Shown: piece after piece, positions 8,273-16,607 of the stretch | How positions within the stretch are numbered: the stretch's first letter is position 1 | Layout of the letters: every line of letters starts with the position of its first letter | Source: CAMLJR01 sp964500675 | Lineage (GTDB): Bacteria; Pseudomonadota; Gammaproteobacteria; Pseudomonadales; CAMLJR01 | Direction: 5' to 3' | DNA length: 64,000 nt | NCBI GenBank assembly: GCA_964500675.1 | Contig: CAZCNY010000001.1 | Coordinates: forward strand, 1 to 64,000 | Notes under the pieces: generated by a model | Told to the model about the DNA's origin: nothing | What the model saw: the letters and a program-made list of their open reading frames with translations, nothing else | The model's database searches: none | Position numbers and translations under genes: made by a program

Positions 8273-9055
8273 ATGAGTCTTCTCGACCCGAAAGAGCGCA
8301 CGCAGCGCGGCGTGCAATTGCAGAGCGAATTGCAGGGCAAGCCCGCAACGGAGCCGACGACATTGCTCGAAGCATCGTGGCGCGATTTTATTTACGCCGA
8401 AGTGTGGTCGCGTCCCGGCCTCGATCGACGCTCGCGTTTTTTGATTTCGATCGCGGGTGCGGCGTGCGAAGGCAGCTCCAACGATATCGTCGATAATTAT
8501 GTGCGCGGCGCGCTGACCACGGGCGAGCTGACGCAGGCCGAATTGCGCGAAGCCGCATTGCATCTCGCGGTGTATGCCGGCTGGTCGCGCGGTACTGTGA
8601 TCGATCAGGCGATTACGCGTGTAGCTAACGAGTTGGCTATGCCGCTCGCCGCCATTGCGCCGATTCGCGGCGAAGCGTGGGACCCTCAATTGCGTTTGAG
8701 CGAAGGCGCGGCGAATTTCACCGCAACGATGACATTTCCAGCGCCGCCACCTATGACGCCGTATTTCGAAGCCGGTATCGTCAATTTCGTGTTCGGTGAA
8801 ATGTGGATGCGCCCGGGACTCGATCAGCGTTCGCGGCGCTGGGTGACCATGGTTGGCGTGGCGGATTCGGCATCGACCACGCCGATTCGCACGCACACGT
8901 ATGCGGCGATGGCGAGCGGCAACGCGACGCAGGCGGAGATGCACGAATTCGTTTTGCAATACGCGATTCACGGCGGCTGGCCGAAAGCCTCGGTGATGCA
9001 GGCGGTGGTGATCGAAATGGGCAAGCGCGTCGCCGAAGGTTTACCTTACGAATAA
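8273..9055 (+). CDS. Tandem carboxymuconolactone-decarboxylase-like protein
   Basis: A 260-residue protein with two repeats of the CMD fold. Repeat 1 contains VWSRPGLDRRSRFLISIAG and repeat 2 contains MWMRPGLDQRSRRWVTMVGV. Each is followed by the helical segment that ends in YAGWSRG or IHGGWPKAS. Family members include gamma-carboxymuconolactone decarboxylase; the redox CxxC/H of AhpD is absent, so a decarboxylase or lactone-processing role is more likely than peroxidase. The fusion of two domains may form an internal pseudo-dimer. The ATG at 8273 is preferred over an in-frame TTG 15 nt upstream. It sits between the aldehyde dehydrogenase and an SDR in the catabolic operon. Confidence 0.85.
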   Translation: MSLLDPKERTQRGVQLQSELQGKPATEPTTLLEASWRDFIYAEVWSRPGLDRRSRFLISIAGAACEGSSNDIVDNYVRGALTTGELTQAELREAALHLAVYAGWSRGTVIDQAITRVANELAMPLAAIAPIRGEAWDPQLRLSEGAANFTATMTFPAPPPMTPYFEAGIVNFVFGEMWMRPGLDQRSRRWVTMVGVADSASTTPIRTHTYAAMASGNATQAEMHEFVLQYAIHGGWPKASVMQAVVIEMGKRVAEGLPYE

Positions 9056-9113
9056 CGCACAGTTTAATCCCCTCTCCCGCAGGGAGAAGGGAGTAATCCA
9101 AGGAGAAATTAAC

Positions 9114-9875
9114 GTGACCATGGCAAGCGATATGAAAGGCAAAGCGGCGCTCGTGACCGGTGCTGCATCGGGGCTCGGGCGCGCGACGGCGTACAAACTC
9201 GCGCAGGCCGGCGCCAATATTTGCATCGTCGATGTGAATGCGGCGGGACTCGAAGAAACCGCAGCGCAGGCGAAAAAATCCGGCGTCGAAGTGTTGGTGA
9301 ACGCGACCAATTTGATGGAACGCGAGAATTGTTTTAATGCCGTTGCAGCGGCCGTCAAACAATTCGGCCGGCTCGACGCATTGTGTAATGTCGCCGGCAT
9401 TCTGATTCTGAGCAACGCGCACGAAATGAGCGCGGCCGATTTCGAAAAAACGATGGCGGTGAATTTCAACGCGCCATTCTTTTTGATTCAAGCTTCCATT
9501 CCGCATTTGCTCGAAACCAACGGCGCCGTCGTCAATGTGTCGTCGTCGGGCGCACTGATCGGCGAGGCGTATTGCGGCGTGTATACCGCAGCGAAAGCCG
9601 CGCTCAATCATCTGACCAAATCGCTGGCGATGGAATACATCCACAAGCCGATTCGGTTTAACACGGTCGCGCCGGGCGGCATGGCGACCAACATTTTCAA
9701 CAACATGAAAATGCCGGAAGGTTTCGATCAGGCGTTGTTCAAACGCTTCACGCCGCTGCGCGGTGTGGTCGAGGTCGATGATGTGGCCGATCTCGTCGCA
9801 TTTCTCGCCTCGGATGCCGCGCGCGGTTATCACGGCACCTGCATTTCGCTCGATAAAGGCATCACCGCAGGCTAA
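9114..9875 (+). CDS. SDR family oxidoreductase (GTG start)
   Basis: A 253-residue classical SDR. The cofactor motif TGAASGLG lies near residues 15-22. Catalytic residues are in NVSSSGA (Ser) and YTAAKAAL (Tyr/Lys). The C-terminal substrate loop is NTVAPGGMATNIFNNMKMPE, and the protein ends CISLDKGITAG. A perfect AAGGAG site lies 8 nt before the GTG at 9114, which outranks the internal ATG two codons later. A short G/C-rich imperfect hairpin (about 9068-9091) sits in the preceding spacer. It is the second SDR of the catabolic cluster and ends 9 nt before the next gene. Confidence 0.9.
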   Translation: MTMASDMKGKAALVTGAASGLGRATAYKLAQAGANICIVDVNAAGLEETAAQAKKSGVEVLVNATNLMERENCFNAVAAAVKQFGRLDALCNVAGILILSNAHEMSAADFEKTMAVNFNAPFFLIQASIPHLLETNGAVVNVSSSGALIGEAYCGVYTAAKAALNHLTKSLAMEYIHKPIRFNTVAPGGMATNIFNNMKMPEGFDQALFKRFTPLRGVVEVDDVADLVAFLASDAARGYHGTCISLDKGITAG

Positions 9876-9884
9876 GGAAAATAT

Positions 9885-10688
9885 ATGTCGAAAATTGGAT
9901 TCATCGGTCTCGGCAGTCAAGGCGCACCGATGGCGCAGCGCATTATCGACGCGGGTTATTCTGTGGTGTTGTGGGCGCGTCGACCCGAAACACTCGCACC
10001 GTTTGCGGATACTTCCGCACAAGTTGCATCGACTATTGCTGAGCTGGGCGAGCAGGTTGAGCACGTGGGCATCTGCGTTGTCGATGATGCGGGTGTGCAA
10101 CAGGTCTGCGATGAGTTGATACCGGCGATGCGCTCTGGCAGTCGCATCGCAATTCACTCCACCGTGCATCCCGATTTGTGCAAAACACTTGCGCAACAAG
10201 CGGCTGAAAAAAATATTGCCGTGATCGATGCACCGGTGAGCGGCGGCGGTGCCGGTGCGGCGGCGGGCACTCTAACGGTCATGGTTGGCGGCGCGCCGGA
10301 TGCGGTCGCTGCTGCACGTCCGATCTTCGAAACATTTGCGGGATTAATTGCATATCTCGGTGCTGTCGGTGCGGGACAGATGGCGAAGCTCGTCAACAAC
10401 GCGTTGATGGCTGCGCATGTGTCGATCGCGCATTACGCGCTCGAGGCAGGCGATGCGCTTGGTATCGATCATGCCGCGTTGATCGAATTAGTCAAACACA
10501 GCAGCGGCCGCAGTTTTGGTTTTGATGTGCGTGCGCGCATGCCGAACCCGGCTGCGTTCAAACACGGCGCCGCGTTGCTCGCGAAAGATGTGCGTCTGCT
10601 CGGCGAAGCGCTCGGCAGTGACAGCGCGAATTTCGCACCGTTTCGCGATTTAGCAATGCCGTTTCTCGATCTCGCTCTCAAATCTTAG
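9885..10688 (+). CDS. 3-hydroxyisobutyrate dehydrogenase-family NAD(P)-dependent oxidoreductase
   Basis: A 267-residue beta-hydroxyacid dehydrogenase. The N-terminal Rossmann domain starts MSKIGFIGLGSQGAPMAQRI. The substrate-binding signature DAPVSGGGAGAAAGTLTV and the catalytic-lysine helix GAGQMAKLVNN are intact. The family oxidises beta-hydroxyacids such as 3-hydroxyisobutyrate or tartronate semialdehyde to the semialdehyde, or the reverse. The gene is tightly packed (9 nt after the preceding SDR, 14 nt before the next), so it is part of the operon. The true substrate cannot be inferred from sequence. Confidence 0.88.
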   Translation: MSKIGFIGLGSQGAPMAQRIIDAGYSVVLWARRPETLAPFADTSAQVASTIAELGEQVEHVGICVVDDAGVQQVCDELIPAMRSGSRIAIHSTVHPDLCKTLAQQAAEKNIAVIDAPVSGGGAGAAAGTLTVMVGGAPDAVAAARPIFETFAGLIAYLGAVGAGQMAKLVNNALMAAHVSIAHYALEAGDALGIDHAALIELVKHSSGRSFGFDVRARMPNPAAFKHGAALLAKDVRLLGEALGSDSANFAPFRDLAMPFLDLALKS

Positions 10689-10702
10689 GCAAGGAAATGA
10701 CT

Positions 10703-11488
10703 ATGAGTTTTTCACTCGATCAATTTCGTCTCGACAATAAAGTCGCCATCGTCACCGGCGCAGGCGGGCGCGGCAACAGCATCGGCCGCGCGTATGCATT
10801 GGGTCTGGCGCAAGCGGGCGCAGCGGTTGTCGTCGCCGATATCAATTTGGAAGGCGCAGCGCGCGTGCGCGATGAAATTATCGCAGCGGGCGGCAAAGCG
10901 ATCGCTGTCGGTGTCGATATTACGAAGCAGGAATCAGCGCAAGCGATGGCGGATGCAGCGAGCGCTGCTTTCGGCGGTGTCGATATTCTCGTCAACAACG
11001 CGGCGCTGATGGCGGAATTAAAAGGCGGCTCGCTGCTCGATATGCCGGGCGATGAGTGGAATCGCATTTTCGATGTGAATCTGACCGGCGCGTTGAATTG
11101 CTGCAAAGCCGTAGTGCCATTCATGCGCAAACGCGGTGGCGGCAAAATCATCAACCAAACCTCGGGCGGCGCGTTTCCCGCAATCGGCGCGTATGGCATC
11201 AGCAAATTGGCATTGGTCGGTTTGACGACGACACTCGCGCGGCAATTGGGTAAAGAAAAAATCAATGTCAACGCCATCGCACCCGGCAATGTGACCAGCG
11301 ATGCGGGCAAGCAACTCACGCCCGACGATTCGCCCTTCATTAAATTTCTCGAAATGAGCGTGGCGATGCGCGTACGCGGCGCGCCCGACGAATTGGTCGG
11401 TCCATTATTGTTGCTGTGCTCGCCAGCCGGCGATTGGATCACGGGGCAGGTGATTCATGCCGACGGCGGCTGGATTTTGCGGCCGTAA
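10703..11488 (+). CDS. SDR family oxidoreductase
   Basis: A 261-residue SDR with an extended cofactor motif (VTGAGGRGNSIGRAYALGLA), NNAA, a QTSGGAF serine segment and YGISK. It ends in the usual DGGWILRP. The second of two close ATGs (10703) is chosen because AAGGA lies 7 nt upstream; the first (10697) would be only 1 nt from it. The longer glycine loop resembles SDRs acting on cyclic diols or 3-oxoacyl substrates, but this is not decisive. It is the third SDR of the cluster, and a 73-nt gap separates it from the following TIM-barrel gene. Confidence 0.9.
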   Translation: MSFSLDQFRLDNKVAIVTGAGGRGNSIGRAYALGLAQAGAAVVVADINLEGAARVRDEIIAAGGKAIAVGVDITKQESAQAMADAASAAFGGVDILVNNAALMAELKGGSLLDMPGDEWNRIFDVNLTGALNCCKAVVPFMRKRGGGKIINQTSGGAFPAIGAYGISKLALVGLTTTLARQLGKEKINVNAIAPGNVTSDAGKQLTPDDSPFIKFLEMSVAMRVRGAPDELVGPLLLLCSPAGDWITGQVIHADGGWILRP

Positions 11489-11561
11489 TTTTTTTGAAAA
11501 ATGATCTTTGAGAAAAAAGATCGAGAAATAGCATTCACAACTAAACAGCCGGAGGTCGACG

Positions 11562-12380
11562 ATGCGTGAATTAGGAATCGAGTGCCTCACGGTGTTCGGA
11601 TTACCTCCGGTTGAATTTATCACGCTGGCTGCCGATGTCGGTTGCCAGCATATTTCCACAGGTTTGATTCCGTTTTTTTACAATCCTCACGGTTATCCAG
11701 CGTGGTCGTTGCGCGAGGATGCGGCATTGCGCCGCGAAATGCTTGCGGTAATGTGCGACCGCGGTGTGTCGATTTCGCTCGGCGAAGGTTTTGCGATTCG
11801 CGCGGGGATGGATGTTGCTGATCGCGCCGATGATCTCGCTATTTTCTGCGAACTCGGCGTCACGCGCATCAATACGGTCGCGTTCGATCCCGACTTGAAT
11901 CGCAATATCGATCAGATCGGTAAATTGGCCGAAATGGCTGACGCAGCCGGGGTGGAGCTGACGTTGGAAGCACCGCCGATGTCGCCGATCGGCAATTTTA
12001 AAACGGCGCTGTCGACGCTGCAGAAAATCGCGATGCCGAATTTGAAACTGATGATCGACACGATGCATTTTATGCGCTCGGGTTCGAGTATCGACGATCT
12101 CGCGCGTGCCGATGCGAAATTCCTGGGCTATGTGCAAATCTCCGATGTGCCGCTCGTGCCGACCAATCCGAGTTATCAGGATGAAGCGATGTATGAGCGC
12201 CTGCCGCCGGGTGAGGGCGAATTGCCGCTGCTCGATATTTTAAAAGTGCTGCCGCGCGATTTGGTGTTTGCGCTTGAAATACCCAATCGCGCGCAAGCCG
12301 AAGCGGGTGTCAGCGCGCGCGCATGGGTGGAACGCTGTGTCGGTGCCGCGCGTAAATTATTGTCGCAGTTGCCCGATTAA
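11562..12380 (+). CDS. Sugar phosphate isomerase/epimerase-like TIM-barrel protein
   Basis: A 272-residue xylose-isomerase-like (AP-endonuclease family 2) TIM barrel. The likely metal ligands are visible in order: Glu in LTLEAPPM, Asp and His in LMIDTMHFM, Asp in YVQISDVP, and Glu in FALEIPNRA. The ribosome site CCGGAGG precedes the ATG. Members isomerise or epimerise sugars and inositol derivatives, or cleave ring and keto compounds such as dehydroshikimate. In this operon a ring-cleavage or isomerase role on a catabolic intermediate is possible. Function beyond the fold is not assigned. Confidence 0.8.
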   Translation: MRELGIECLTVFGLPPVEFITLAADVGCQHISTGLIPFFYNPHGYPAWSLREDAALRREMLAVMCDRGVSISLGEGFAIRAGMDVADRADDLAIFCELGVTRINTVAFDPDLNRNIDQIGKLAEMADAAGVELTLEAPPMSPIGNFKTALSTLQKIAMPNLKLMIDTMHFMRSGSSIDDLARADAKFLGYVQISDVPLVPTNPSYQDEAMYERLPPGEGELPLLDILKVLPRDLVFALEIPNRAQAEAGVSARAWVERCVGAARKLLSQLPD

Positions 12381-12418
12381 TTTTCATCGAATTTCGGCGT
12401 TATAGAGGGGCTTCATCG

Positions 12419-13243
12419 ATGTTCACGTTCGAACGAAAAAATGCGTTGATTATTGGTGCTGGACAAAATATCGGTCGAGCCATCGCGTTGGAGTTTGCGC
12501 GCCTTGGCGCACGTGTTGCGGCGGCGGATATCAATAAGACAGGCGCCGACGAAACGGCGCAATTGATCAATGCGGCCGGCGGCCAAGCAATTGGTATCTC
12601 CTGTGATGTGACCAGCGAGCGTTCCGTAAGCGATGCGGTGAACGCGGCCGAAGCATTTCTCGATCATATCGATATTCATATGAACAACGCAGGAGTTTTG
12701 CATAACGGCAATCCCGAAGATTTACCTGTGCACGAATGGCAGCGCATGTTCGATATTAATTTCTTCGGTGCCGTGCGCGCGAATGCGGTGGTGCTGCCGA
12801 AAATGCTCGCACGCGGGCAGGGCTATATCGTCAACACTGCTTCATTCGCCGGTCTTTATCCTTTCGCCACCAGTCGCATTCCTTACGCAGCATCCAAGGC
12901 CGCATTAATTTCGATGTCGGAAAATCTCGCAATTTATCTTTTACCCAAAGGTATTCGCGTCAGTTGTTTGTGTCCTGGTCCAACCATGACGACGTCGATC
13001 AACGCAATGAAAACCTGGTCGGAAAATGTCGTTATGCGCGGCCCCGGTAGTCACCTCGGCATTAAGAGTCAGGAGGAGGTTGCTAAAATATTGGCCGACG
13101 GCATGAGTGCCGAACGCATCATTATCTCGACGCACCAAGAAGGCTGGGAAATTATTCAGCAACTCGCAGCATCGCCCGATAATTTCATTCTTAAAAAAAT
13201 CGAGGAGTTTGCCAGCGGCAATACAGGGCGACCGCGTTTGTGA
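12419..13243 (+). CDS. SDR family oxidoreductase
   Basis: A 274-residue SDR. The cofactor loop is IIGAGQNIGRAIALEF, in which the usual leading Thr of TGxxxGxG is Ile. NNAG is present as MNNAGVLHNG, the catalytic Ser lies in NTASFAGLYP, and Tyr/Lys in YAASKAALI. A C-terminal extension of about 25 residues past the normal end (QLAASPDNFILKKIEEFASG) is longer than in the other cluster SDRs and resembles SDRs acting on hydrophobic substrates. It is the fourth SDR of the locus and is followed closely by an alpha/beta hydrolase. Confidence 0.87.
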   Translation: MFTFERKNALIIGAGQNIGRAIALEFARLGARVAAADINKTGADETAQLINAAGGQAIGISCDVTSERSVSDAVNAAEAFLDHIDIHMNNAGVLHNGNPEDLPVHEWQRMFDINFFGAVRANAVVLPKMLARGQGYIVNTASFAGLYPFATSRIPYAASKAALISMSENLAIYLLPKGIRVSCLCPGPTMTTSINAMKTWSENVVMRGPGSHLGIKSQEEVAKILADGMSAERIIISTHQEGWEIIQQLAASPDNFILKKIEEFASGNTGRPRL

Positions 13244-13295
13244 TTGATGCAATGTATTGGCGCAAAAAATAGAACACTGTTTTGGAGATTTCAGC

Positions 13296-14252
13296 TTGGG
13301 ACCGATTTCCATTTCGTTTGATGTGACCGCTGCACTACCCGTCGATATTACTGGCGGCAAGTGCATTCAAATTGCAGCATGGCTTTTCTTCCCAGACGAT
13401 ATTCACAAACTGGGCGATCGCCCCGTCGCTATGGTGCTGCTGAACGGCGGTAGCTATGACAAGCGTTACTTCCATGTCGAAATACCGGGCCATCCCGGCT
13501 ATAGCGCTGCTCAGCATCTGGCTAATCTCGGCAATATTGTGTTGGTACCGGATCATCTCGGTATGGGTGAAAGCACCCGCGTGCCCGATCAGAAAAAGGC
13601 AACGCGCTTCATCGTTGCACAGGCGAATCATGCGGCGGTCACGCAGTTTTGCACTCGCTTACAAGCGGGTGATCTGCATCCCGCATTACCTCCAATTGCG
13701 CATTTTGTGACGACCGGTGCGGGGCACTCCATGGGTGCGATGCAAACGATTATTCAGCAGGCGCAGCATAAAACTTACGCTGCGGTGATGTTGCTCGGTT
13801 ACACGACGCAAGGTGTGCATTTCACGATGGATGGTAAGAAGGTGCGAGCGGCCGATTATTTACCCAAAGGTGATTCGCCGGATTACACGACCAATGATCG
13901 CACGAAGCAGCGCCAAAATTTTTATTGGGAGGATGTTCCCGCTGCAGTCATTGCAGCGGATGATGCGATTGCGGTTGAAACTCCCGCCAATATCGGATTG
14001 GATTCGATCAGAACAGGAATCGTTGTCGCGGAAGCCGCAACCATCGATGTACCGATCTATTTCGGTTTGGGCGAGCGCGACGTATCGCCTGATCCGCATA
14101 CAGAATCCAGCTTCTTCAGACGCTCGAATGATTTCACGCTGCACATATTGGAGCGCTCCGCGCATTGCCAGAATTTCGCGAGTACGCGTCAACAGATGTG
14201 GAATCGCATGCACATGTGGGTGCGCAGCGTGAACATCGATATGTTTAAATAG
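13296..14252 (+). CDS. Alpha/beta hydrolase, copy 1 (TTG start)
   Basis: A 318-residue alpha/beta-hydrolase-fold protein. The nucleophile elbow is GAGHSMGAMQ (Ser145), and a late His lies in ERSAHCQNF. A probable acid is in GERDVSPDPH. The TTG at 13296 is chosen because GGAG lies 8 nt upstream and the next residues (GPISISFDVTAALP) align exactly with the ATG start of the paralogue at 14636. The two paralogues look about 55-60% identical by eye and flank an NTF2-like gene, which points to a local duplication. A hydrolase acting on an ester, lactone or C-C bond of a catabolic intermediate is inferred. Confidence 0.82.
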   Translation: MGPISISFDVTAALPVDITGGKCIQIAAWLFFPDDIHKLGDRPVAMVLLNGGSYDKRYFHVEIPGHPGYSAAQHLANLGNIVLVPDHLGMGESTRVPDQKKATRFIVAQANHAAVTQFCTRLQAGDLHPALPPIAHFVTTGAGHSMGAMQTIIQQAQHKTYAAVMLLGYTTQGVHFTMDGKKVRAADYLPKGDSPDYTTNDRTKQRQNFYWEDVPAAVIAADDAIAVETPANIGLDSIRTGIVVAEAATIDVPIYFGLGERDVSPDPHTESSFFRRSNDFTLHILERSAHCQNFASTRQQMWNRMHMWVRSVNIDMFK

Positions 14253-14269
14253 TTAAATTGGAGTCAATG

Positions 14270-14602
14270 ATGGACAAAACTCAGCTCGCCGATCTCTATT
14301 TCTCCAGCGTCAGACAGCGCAACCTCGACAGCCTGTGTGCGTTGTACGTTGCCGAGGCGACCCTGGCATTGCCCGATGGGCGCGAGTTAAGCGGCATCGC
14401 GGCGATTCGCGAAATGTACAGCGGTCTGTTTTCCGCGCAAGCGCCGTCGCCCACGCCGGTGAATGTGGTGATCGGCGACAAGTCGGTTGCGGCTGAATTG
14501 GAAATACATTTGCCGAACGGCGAAACGCGGCGCACGGCGAATTTTTTTCATCTCAACGGCGACGGCTTGATCACGCGTTTGAGCATCTACGCGCGCAAGT
14601 AA
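14270..14602 (+). CDS. SnoaL-like/NTF2-fold protein
   Basis: A 110-residue NTF2-like protein (MDKTQLADLYFSSVRQRNLD, then YVAEATLALPDGRELSGIAA). It ends with the strand pair NGETRRTANFFHLNGDGLI. This matches nuclear-transport-factor-2/SnoaL-like domains, which include ketosteroid isomerases and small cyclases. Two adjacent ATGs (14267 and 14270) compete; the second has GGAG 6 nt upstream. It lies between two paralogous alpha/beta hydrolases with short spacers, so it is co-transcribed with them. The isomerase or ligand-binding role is unproven. Confidence 0.78.
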   Translation: MDKTQLADLYFSSVRQRNLDSLCALYVAEATLALPDGRELSGIAAIREMYSGLFSAQAPSPTPVNVVIGDKSVAAELEIHLPNGETRRTANFFHLNGDGLITRLSIYARK

Positions 14603-14635
14603 TGCCTGCGCGTTTATTCTTTCGGAAAATTCAGC

Positions 14636-15586
14636 ATGGGGCCGATCTCGCTTGCGTTTGATGTCAGCGCTGCGCTACCCGCCGAAATCACCGGTGGGCA
14701 ATGCATAGAAATCGCAGCGTGGCTATTTTTTCCCGATGACCTGACGAAGCTCGGTGCAAGGCCCGTCGTGATGACGTTGCTCAGTGGCGGCAGTTACGAC
14801 AGACGATATTTTCATTTAGAAATCCCCGGGCATTCGGATTACAGCGCAGCCGAGCATCTGGCGGCGCTCGGCAATATTGTTTTGGTTGCCGATCATCTCG
14901 GCGTAGGCGCCAGCTCGAAGGCGGCGGATCAGAAAAAAGCTACGCGCCAAATCGTAGCGTTGGCTTGTCACGCCGCGATGACGCAATGCTATGAACGTCT
15001 GCGCGCAGGCAATCTGCATGCAAAATTACCGGCGTTTGCGGATTTCGTAAAAATCGGCGCCGGCCATTCGATGGGCGGCATGCAGATCATCACGCAGCAG
15101 GCCGAATACGCCACCTACGATGCCGTGATGATTTTGGGATTCACCACGCTCGGCGTGCATTTCACGATCAACGGCAAGCGCGTGCGCGCGAATGATCCGC
15201 CGCCCAATGACTCGGTCGACGACTACACGCAGGGCGGTCGCGAGTATTTGCACGAAACGTTTCACTGGGACGATGTTGCCGCGGATATCATCGCCTTCGA
15301 CAATGCGCTCGCGGTGCCGACACCGTCGATGCTCGGTTTGGAAGCGCTGCGCAGTAGTTTGGTCGCGCGTGATGCGGCGCGCATCGAAGCCCCCGTTTTT
15401 ATTTGCATGGGCGAGTGCGATGTATCGCCCGATCCGCACGCAGAAATAATTAATTACAAACGTAGCCGCGATATCATGTTGTATATTTTGCCAAACTCAG
15501 GGCATTGTCATAATTTTTCGAGTACTCGCCATCAATTGTGGCATCGCATGCAGCGCTGGGTGCGCTGCGTGACCACAGAGAAATAA
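14636..15586 (+). CDS. Alpha/beta hydrolase, copy 2
   Basis: A 316-residue paralogue of the hydrolase at 13296-14252. Both share the N-terminal GPIS(I/L)xFDV start, the GGSYD(K/R)RYFH segment, and the nucleophile elbow, here GAGHSMGGMQ with Ser145. The C-terminal histidine is in NSGHCHNFSSTRHQLW and the probable acid in GECDVSPDPH. Positional equivalence is almost gap-free to the serine. Keeping two intact copies suggests different substrates or steps. It is followed 17 nt later by the metallo-hydrolase gene. Confidence 0.85.
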   Translation: MGPISLAFDVSAALPAEITGGQCIEIAAWLFFPDDLTKLGARPVVMTLLSGGSYDRRYFHLEIPGHSDYSAAEHLAALGNIVLVADHLGVGASSKAADQKKATRQIVALACHAAMTQCYERLRAGNLHAKLPAFADFVKIGAGHSMGGMQIITQQAEYATYDAVMILGFTTLGVHFTINGKRVRANDPPPNDSVDDYTQGGREYLHETFHWDDVAADIIAFDNALAVPTPSMLGLEALRSSLVARDAARIEAPVFICMGECDVSPDPHAEIINYKRSRDIMLYILPNSGHCHNFSSTRHQLWHRMQRWVRCVTTEK

Positions 15587-15603
15587 TTTGGAAATATAAA
15601 TAC

Positions 15604-16473
15604 ATGACCATCATCAAAGTCGGCAATGCGGAAATTCGCCGCGTCGAAGAAATGATCATTCATTCGCCGATGCACGTGCTGACGCAGGACGAAGCGCTTA
15701 TCGAAGCGAATCGATACTGGCTTGAACCGTTATTTCTGAATTCTGAAGGCCATTCGGATTTTGTGTTTCAAAGCTGGATTTTATTTGTCGACGGCAGGGT
15801 GGTGGTGATCGATCCGTGTACCGGCAATGGCCGTCCGCACATGTATCCGTTTTTCGATCATTTGCATACGCCCTATCTTGAACGCTTCGCCGCAACGGGC
15901 GTAAAGCCCGAACAGGTCGATGTCGTTTTCTGCACGCATCTGCATCACGACCACTGCGGCTGGAGCACGCAATTACGCGACGGCCGTTTCGTGCCGACAT
16001 TTCCGAATGCGCGTTACATCTATGTTCGACGCGAATACGAGCGCTGGGATTCACGTCTGCCGGGCCACGTGCCGGTCGACTACAACGTCGGCGTATTCGA
16101 GCAGAGCGTGTTGCCGGTGATGACGGCAGGGCTCGCCGAACTCGTCGACGATTATCATCGCATCTCGCCGAGCCTCGACATCGAGCCCGCCTACGGCCAC
16201 ACGTTAGGGCATTCGATATTGCATCTGGTATCGCAAACCGACGAGGCGTATTTCACGGGCGACGTATTTCATCACCCGCTGCAAATGATCGAACCCACGC
16301 TGCACATGCCGGGTTGCGACAATCTCGATCTCGCCATCGCAACACGCCGCCGCCTGATCGATTTGTGTATCGAGCGCAACGCGCTGATCATTCCCGCCCA
16401 TTTCGCCGCGCCGCATGCGGGCCGCCTGTCCCGCCGCGGCAGCGGCGCCGTCCATTTCGAGACGCTGAGCTAG
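15604..16473 (+). CDS. Metallo-beta-lactamase-fold hydrolase
   Basis: A 289-residue MBL-fold protein with the dinuclear metal site THLHHDHCG (residues 111-119). Further ligands are in YGHTLGHS (His), FTGDVFHHP (Asp) and IIPAHFAAPHAG (His). The architecture resembles quorum-quenching lactonases and aryl-hydrolase-type MBL proteins of catabolic clusters. The ATG at 15604 was chosen because the protein then begins at MTIIKVGNAE, where the conserved domain starts; no strong ribosome site is seen. It is the last gene of the cluster. Lactone or ester hydrolysis is the most likely chemistry. Confidence 0.85.
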   Translation: MTIIKVGNAEIRRVEEMIIHSPMHVLTQDEALIEANRYWLEPLFLNSEGHSDFVFQSWILFVDGRVVVIDPCTGNGRPHMYPFFDHLHTPYLERFAATGVKPEQVDVVFCTHLHHDHCGWSTQLRDGRFVPTFPNARYIYVRREYERWDSRLPGHVPVDYNVGVFEQSVLPVMTAGLAELVDDYHRISPSLDIEPAYGHTLGHSILHLVSQTDEAYFTGDVFHHPLQMIEPTLHMPGCDNLDLAIATRRRLIDLCIERNALIIPAHFAAPHAGRLSRRGSGAVHFETLS

Positions 16474-16493
16474 AACATACGATCTGCAACCGC

Positions 16494-16511
16494 ACAAGTA
16501 CAAGTACAAGT
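16494..16511 (+). repeat. Three tandem ACAAGT hexamers
   Basis: ACAAGT occurs three times in a row in the 134-bp spacer between the metallo-hydrolase and the GGDEF-EAL gene. It may be a simple-sequence expansion or cooperative half-sites. No function is claimed. Confidence 0.5.
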
Positions 16512-16607
16512 AGAGTAGGTTCGCGTAAACCCTTGCCGGCCGGGAAAGATGGCGAACATTCGCTACACTGGATGGGAGAGTGAAGCAAATAATGACGGGA
16601 ACCCTTT

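Noticed and set aside
8003..8971. 322-codon minus-strand frame opposite the aldehyde dehydrogenase and CMD genes
   Set aside because: Arg/His-rich shadow of the plus-strand genes, without ribosome site or recognisable domain.
8781..10199. Long (472-codon) open frame on the minus strand across the CMD, SDR and dehydrogenase genes
   Set aside because: It is antisense to three well-supported genes with family motifs and strong ribosome sites, its composition is that of a GC-rich codon shadow, and it matches no known family.
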